From positions 1-52,602 of the forward strand of contig NZ_AMXF01000006.1 of assembly GCF_000310225.1 (NCBI RefSeq): DNA of 52,602 nt, in the 5' to 3' direction. The notes beneath the pieces are model-generated. The model worked only from the letters and a program-made list of their open reading frames with translations. It did no database searches and was not told the origin of the DNA. Origin of the DNA: Thauera phenylacetica B4P. GTDB taxonomy: Bacteria; Pseudomonadota; Gammaproteobacteria; Burkholderiales; Rhodocyclaceae. The position numbers and the translations under genes are program-made. How positions within the stretch are numbered: the first letter of the stretch is position 1; the number at the start of each line of letters is the position of its first letter. Positions 48,698 to 52,602 of this stretch are shown in pieces.

Positions 48698-49381
48698 TCA
48701 CAACGGAGTTCGACTGGCAACAAACAACTCGACAGGCGTGATGCCACGCTCGACCAGTTCCAGCAGGGGGAGAGACGCGGCAAAGACTTCCATTGCAGGC
48801 CAGCGATTCGGCTGGCCTGTAGGGTTTTCTGGCTGCGGCAACCGTCCCCAGTTATGGGCATCGGGAGCCTCGAAGCCCGCCTCAACCGCCAATCTCAGCC
48901 AGTAGCCCTCAAATCGGGATGCATAACTCTGGTCGCCATCAACCCATGAGAGAACGGTCGCACGAACCTCGGCCTGTTCGCGAACGGCCCACTCGAAGAG
49001 AGCGAACGAGGCATGGCCGGGGCGATGCCGACGCAGATGCTCGCGAAATCGACGTTTGAGATTGACCGTCTGCCCGATGTAGCAGGCTTTTCGCTCGCCA
49101 TTCCGGCTATGCGCCGTCAGCGCGTAAATCCAGTATCCGCGTGAACGGATGACCGGGACGGCGCCCGTGTCAATCGAACATTCCGGCCTTGTAGGAAATG
49201 CGCCGCCGGCAAACGCGAAACGAATCCGGAACCGCTTCCCATCAGGCCCAAGCAACCCGATGTAATCACGCCCATTCCTTGTCACCGTCAGGCCGAGAGC
49301 TTCTGCACGCTCAAGCAGTTCTTGCTTCGAGTTGATTTGCCCAGAGGAGATGGCGGCTTGCAACGTGGCTTTCATCGTCAT
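48698..49381 (-). CDS. GIY-YIG-type nuclease domain protein
   Basis: 227 residues. The domain begins YWIYALTAHSRNGERKACYI with CYIGQTVNLKRRFREHLRRH, giving the two-strand YIY/YIG core and the arginine helix, and FEGYWLRLA for the glutamate. An N-terminal region (ISSGQINSKQELLERAEALG) looks like a small DNA-binding helix set. May be a repair or homing-type endonuclease. Overlaps the next gene upstream by four bases. Confidence 0.75.
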   Translation of the reverse strand: MTMKATLQAAISSGQINSKQELLERAEALGLTVTRNGRDYIGLLGPDGKRFRIRFAFAGGAFPTRPECSIDTGAVPVIRSRGYWIYALTAHSRNGERKACYIGQTVNLKRRFREHLRRHRPGHASFALFEWAVREQAEVRATVLSWVDGDQSYASRFEGYWLRLAVEAGFEAPDAHNWGRLPQPENPTGQPNRWPAMEVFAASLPLLELVERGITPVELFVASRTPL

Positions 49382-50097
49382 GAAACACTTGCGGCCTCGT
49401 TTTCATCGCCGTAGAAGCTTTCGCCTGCCGCTTGCTCGTTCCGCCAATAGCGGATCGTCTCGTCGATGCTTGCCCTGTCGTGAGCCTCGATTTCCTCCCA
49501 GACACCATGCTGCTTCCAGTCATCGAAGGTCTGCTCATGCAGTTTTTCCGCGACCTCGGCAAGAGCCATGTTCGGATCAAACAGCTCTTCGTGGTCGATG
49601 CCCGGATTGAACCAGCCGTCAGGGTCGTATCCATTGGGCAGATCGCAAAAGCGCCACCATCCGCGATAGGTCTCAGGCGTGCGGCGGGCGCAGTCGGCAA
49701 GATACTCGGCCTCATCCTTGTCCGACCATTTACCCCGTTCAATCCGTGAGTCACGGTAGGCATCACGGTCATGGAAGAAGCATTCGTGCATTCTGGGATC
49801 GTGTTTCGCCCAGTCGTAAAAGTCACAACCGATGCCCGACCGTCCCCACCGCATAACGGTTCGCACGACGGCAGACTTCGACGTGCCGAACACCCATTCG
49901 TATTCGCGCAAGAAGGTCTGTCCGCTGGTTACGCCTTTGCCCTCGCAGGCAAGTTCGAATTGGCCCTTGTGCTCTTCCCAGAATTGCTCAAGCTCATCGA
50001 GTGTCCGCAGGGTGGCAAACATGACGCCATCCTCAAGCAAGACGCGCTCGGGCAACTTGATGTCCACAGGCAACAGCGGCTTTTTCTTCGGCTTCAT
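49378..50097 (-). CDS. Hypothetical protein, 239 residues
   Basis: MKPKKKPLLPVDIKLPERVL and onward; acidic, rich in aromatic residues (YDWAKHDPRMHECFFHDRDA, RGWWRFCDLPNGYDPDGWFN). No signal peptide. Starts four bases inside the end of the upstream gene. No family recognised. Confidence 0.55.
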   Translation of the reverse strand: MKPKKKPLLPVDIKLPERVLLEDGVMFATLRTLDELEQFWEEHKGQFELACEGKGVTSGQTFLREYEWVFGTSKSAVVRTVMRWGRSGIGCDFYDWAKHDPRMHECFFHDRDAYRDSRIERGKWSDKDEAEYLADCARRTPETYRGWWRFCDLPNGYDPDGWFNPGIDHEELFDPNMALAEVAEKLHEQTFDDWKQHGVWEEIEAHDRASIDETIRYWRNEQAAGESFYGDENEAASVS

Positions 50098-50831
50098 CGA
50101 ACTGGCATCCCAAGTTGGGCAGAAGGGTAGTCAACGCTTGCCAGTGCCTCTTGCTCACGCACCAATGGCAGGTGATCACGCGGCACCGCCTCGGACGACA
50201 CCCAGTCGGTTTCTCCAATCGCGAGGAAGCGGTCAATCGCAGCTTCGATAGCTGCTTGATTGATGACCTCCACATCCTGGACGATACGAAGGCCAATCCC
50301 GTAGGCGTAGCTCCAGTCGAGCTTGAACGATTCGTAGATCACAGGCGGCTCGTCGCGAATGATGGCTGTTTCCAGCAGGTCGATCTGCTCGGAGAGTGTC
50401 CGTCCGTCGAACTGTACGTACCGAACAGGTTCTCGCTTCACCAGCCGATAGGTGAGAACCTTCCCCGTGCGCGAGACATCGGCTGGCTCGAAATCCAGCT
50501 TTGATTCCCTGTCCAGGTCGGCGTCTCCCAGTGCTGCGTAGGCCCGCGAGGACGCCTCGTTGTGCGCGGCATCCCAGAACGCTTGCCGTGCCGTTACGAT
50601 CTCGGCGTTCCAGATCGTGAACCGACCCATGCCGGGGAAGTAAAAGTCGAACCATTGGTTGTACAGATCGGGGCGGCCCGGCTCGTTTAGCACAAGGTGA
50701 CTGGTGAATCGCCCGCCATATTCGGCGGCGTCGCGACGCATCTTGCCTTTGAGGCGGATGACCTCATCGCTTCGCTTATGCCGTGGCAAAGAGCTGAAGG
50801 GAGGGCGTTGCTTTCGATGGTGCCGGCTCAT
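50094..50831 (-). CDS. Hypothetical protein, 245 residues
   Basis: From ATG 50831 (MSRHHRKQRPPFSSLPRHKR). A strongly basic N terminus precedes a globular region (YNQWFDFYFPGMGRFTIWNA) and a helical C terminus (VINQAAIEAAIDRFLAIGET). Positive N terminus could bind nucleic acid. Family unknown. Located between the MazF-like toxin gene and the 239-residue gene. Confidence 0.55.
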   Translation of the reverse strand: MSRHHRKQRPPFSSLPRHKRSDEVIRLKGKMRRDAAEYGGRFTSHLVLNEPGRPDLYNQWFDFYFPGMGRFTIWNAEIVTARQAFWDAAHNEASSRAYAALGDADLDRESKLDFEPADVSRTGKVLTYRLVKREPVRYVQFDGRTLSEQIDLLETAIIRDEPPVIYESFKLDWSYAYGIGLRIVQDVEVINQAAIEAAIDRFLAIGETDWVSSEAVPRDHLPLVREQEALASVDYPSAQLGMPVR

Positions 50832-50851
50832 GCATCCCTTCCCCTGCAAGC

Positions 50852-51184
50852 TCACTCGAAGAGAGGTGCCAGCCGTGCCAGCACCTCTTCCATGATGTCG
50901 GATGGAACGCTTTCCAGTTTTCGACCACGCCGGGAATGTAGGTCAAGCGCACGGGGTTGATCGCAGCGAACGACTCCCGTGGTGGCGGTCCCGGCTCCCA
51001 TGAGCGGGACGGCAAAACCCGCCGTGCGCGCAAAGTTGCCGCCGCTGGTGATCGGCAACACGATCGGCGTTTTCGTCAGGCGATTGAAAGGTGTTGGCGA
51101 CACGACCAGCACGGGGCGGGTTCCCTGTTGCTCGTGGCCCGATGTCGGGTCCAGCGACACCAAGTAGATATCGCCGCGCTCCAT
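50852..51184 (-). CDS. MazF/PemK-type mRNA interferase toxin
   Basis: 110 residues, MERGDIYLVSLDPTSGHEQQ then GTRPVLVVSPTPFNRLT, with TGVVRCDQPRALDL: the MazF/PemK barrel with its RGDI start and the RCDQ active-site loop. Cleaves mRNA at short sequences when free. Start overlaps the antitoxin stop by one base, giving a coupled pair. Confidence 0.9.
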   Translation of the reverse strand: MERGDIYLVSLDPTSGHEQQGTRPVLVVSPTPFNRLTKTPIVLPITSGGNFARTAGFAVPLMGAGTATTGVVRCDQPRALDLHSRRGRKLESVPSDIMEEVLARLAPLFE

Positions 51185-51438
51185 TACAGCAACTCGCTGC
51201 CGACTGGCTTGTCATCGAGCCAGGCGCGATCCTCGGCTCCTTCCTCGGCTGAAGCATCACATTTCGCCAGCAGCTCATCCAGCGTGTAACGGGGACGCTG
51301 CGGCTCGACCACCAGACGCCCGTCATCAACGGCTACGCCGACCGTGGCTCCGGCTTGCAGATGCAACAAATCAAGAATGGCGGGCGGTACAGCCAGCATG
51401 ACCGAACCGCCGACCTTGCGAAGACTGGTTGTGTGCAT
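51184..51438 (-). CDS. AbrB/MazE-type antitoxin
   Basis: 84 residues: TTSLRKVGGSVMLAVPPAIL then LHLQAGATVGVAVDDGRLVV, the swapped-hairpin AbrB fold. The C-terminal tail (YTLDELLAKCDASAEEGAED) should neutralise the MazF-like toxin. Preceded by an AT-rich palindrome that is its probable operator. Confidence 0.9.
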   Translation of the reverse strand: MHTTSLRKVGGSVMLAVPPAILDLLHLQAGATVGVAVDDGRLVVEPQRPRYTLDELLAKCDASAEEGAEDRAWLDDKPVGSELL

Positions 51439-51460
51439 GATGTGCCTCCACTGTTTAAGT

Positions 51461-51478
51461 TATACAAATATATAACCT
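51461..51478 (-). promoter_or_regulatory. Operator/promoter of toxin-antitoxin pair
   Basis: GTTATACAAATATATAAC, arms GTTATA and TATAAC, 23 bases upstream of the antitoxin start. The AT-rich dyad doubles as a -10 region, fitting autorepression by the antitoxin. Confidence 0.6.
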
Positions 51479-51544
51479 GATCCACCTTCCGTCAAGGCCG
51501 GGCGAGTTTCTGTGCTCAGCCACAGGTCGCTTCCACAAAGTCCA

Positions 51545-52214
51545 TCAATCCCGTTCCAACATGCGCACGATGAATGCGAGGGTTTTGGGCAGGGTTCTGG
51601 CGAACTCTTCATCTGCGTCCGGAGGGAGCTTGATGCCGCCGGATTCCAGCGCTTTGCTGACCTGCTGAGCATATTTTTCCGCAAACAGTTGCCGTACATG
51701 GGCGGCATGAGGGGAAGCATCCTCTGTAAGCTCGTCGAGAACACCTCGCGCCGCGTTCAGTACGGTCAAGCAGCGATTGTACTGCCAAAGCTGATTGGCA
51801 TATTGCTCTGCTCGCTCGCGAGCTTTTGCTTCGGATATCGCGAGTTGCTGCTGCAATTGCTGGATCAGGGCTTTGTCCTCGGCAACGACCTGCTTGGCCG
51901 CAGACATCATTTCAGCGTTCTCTTGCTCCAACTGCTTGACCCGTGCATGGAGTCGGGCGTTTAGGTCAATCTGCTCCACAACTTGGGCTTGCAGCGTTTC
52001 CCTGCCTGCGACATGCTCGCGTGTGTACTCCATTTGCTTGAGAATCTGCTGATTCCCCGCCGCAGTGGCTTCGTTCCAACCAGCGTCATATCCATCCTGC
52101 CGACCTTGCTGGTAGCCATCCTCAAGCCCTTGTTGGTAACCCTCTTCTCGCCCTTTGCGTAGCCCATGCTGTCGACCAATGTGGATTCCGGTAGCCTCGG
52201 CCAGATATGACTGT
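51545..52214 (-). pseudogene. G-x3-repeat coiled-coil gene, 5' end lost
   Basis: The frame has an ATG at 52033, but clearly related coding sequence continues upstream: SYLAEATGIHIGRQHGLRKG, then EEGYQQGLEDGYQQGRQDGY and DAGWNE. This aligns with the start of the 176-residue gene at 33969-34499 (MSYQYDHNAEATGHVIGLRR). No start codon is found in frame before the insertion-element DNA begins near 52215-52240, so the first few codons were replaced. A 162-residue product from 52033 remains possible. The rest is a long coiled coil. Confidence 0.6.
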
Positions 52215-52229
52215 TGCCGGCTCCCTGAT

Positions 52230-52602
52230 TCCGCACAAATCTGGCGTCGTTAAACGGCGTCGTCGAGTGGGCGCCGGCGGCGCCGTAAACGGCACGAGGG
52301 CCGCGCGCGTCGGCCCTCGTTGTGCTGGGGGGCGGGGCTCGATCAGAACGACGGATCGTCGAACGGCAGCTCGGCCTGCGTGAGGCGGTCCTGGCGGTAG
52401 TGCTCGAACAGGGCGAGCTCGTAGTGCGCCCAGATGCGCTCGCGCAGATCGTCGAGCAGCTCGATCACGGCCCGGGCCTGCTCGGGCGTCCAGTCTGCGT
52501 CGATGAGCAGGTCCAGGGCGCGCAGCAGCCCGGACGGCGGGTGGTCGGTCTTCATGCGGGACTCCGTGCGGATTTGCGTTTGCGGGCGTTGGTGGCGGCG
52601 CG
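52230..52602 (-). mobile_element. End of a second GC-rich insertion element (cut by window)
   Basis: GC jumps sharply after about 52230. The stretch holds TTAAACGGCGTCGTCGAGTG, then a strong hairpin (ACGAGGGCC and GGCCCTCGT, about 52300-52322) that serves as terminator, then a small gene like that of the element at 39.6-43 kb. The remainder lies beyond the window. Confidence 0.65.
52343..52555 (-). CDS. Small protein of second insertion element, 70 residues
   Basis: MKTDHPPSGLLRALDLLIDA with LRERIWAHYELALFEHYRQD and an acidic LPFDDPSF end. Comparable in size, position and ending to the protein at 42683-42910. Start preceded by GAGTCCCGC on the minus strand. Function unknown. Confidence 0.6.
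   Translation of the reverse strand: MKTDHPPSGLLRALDLLIDADWTPEQARAVIELLDDLRERIWAHYELALFEHYRQDRLTQAELPFDDPSF

Overview
The window is about 52.6 kb of a GC-rich proteobacterial mobile element, most likely a large plasmid. The evidence is plasmid-type replication, partition, KfrA-like, relaxase and DotA/TraY-type transfer genes together with several layers of insertions. A clinical or wastewater Beta- or Gammaproteobacterium is a reasonable guess at the host (class 1 integron, PaeR7I-type restriction system, very GC-rich insertion sequences), but the species cannot be read from the sequence.

Layout. 1-8.2 kb: two paralogous kfrA-like modules, each followed by a related 73-residue gene. Between them lie a second copy of an M23 peptidase gene, the 3' two thirds of a replication-protein gene, a primase-like gene and a long inverted repeat with DnaA-box-like sequences. 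A minus-strand operon of small proteins (8.2 to 6.8 kb) ends this part. 8.2-12.9 kb: mobilisation region (candidate oriT, ribbon-helix-helix accessory protein, MOBP-like relaxase), then a 12-unit array of 11-bp repeats and an AbiTii-domain gene, set among unusual TAGCTA palindromes. 12.9-22.7 kb: a Tn402-like transposon with perfect 5-bp target duplications. It carries tniA, a truncated tniB, orf5, sul1, qacEdelta1, an aadA4/5-type cassette, an unidentified cassette, an OXA-2-group beta-lactamase, attI1, a truncated intI1, and an added module with a resolvase and an AbrB/PIN toxin-antitoxin pair. It sits in a dyad just upstream of a second resolvase gene, consistent with the res-site preference of this family.

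22.8-27.8 kb: one co-directional defence block holding the resolvase, a PaeR7I/XhoI-like restriction-modification pair, and a tight three-gene unit (82-residue protein, GNAT-like membrane protein, HEPN-type abortive-infection protein). 37.3-27.8 kb, minus strand: a continuous transfer-type operon led by a DotA/TraY-family protein. 37.6-39.6 kb: ParA, a small partner, a possible partition-associated protein, an isolated type I-E-like CRISPR repeat, and the 5' third of the same replication gene whose 3' part lies at 3.2-4.0 kb. 39.6-43 kb: a GC-rich multi-gene insertion element. 43-46.5 kb: accessory genes interrupted by an IS1634-like element. 52.2-46.4 kb, minus strand: an accessory operon with a GIY-YIG protein and a MazEF-like pair. 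The right edge enters another element of the same type as that at 39.6-43 kb.

The parts work as expected for a conjugative or mobilisable resistance plasmid with maintenance and defence functions. Two features go beyond this: short dispersed palindromes, rich in the normally avoided CTAG, mark the edges of the par, Abi and defence blocks; and the main replication gene is broken in two. I worked by reading alone. Family names rest on recognisable motifs and remembered homologues, not on searches.
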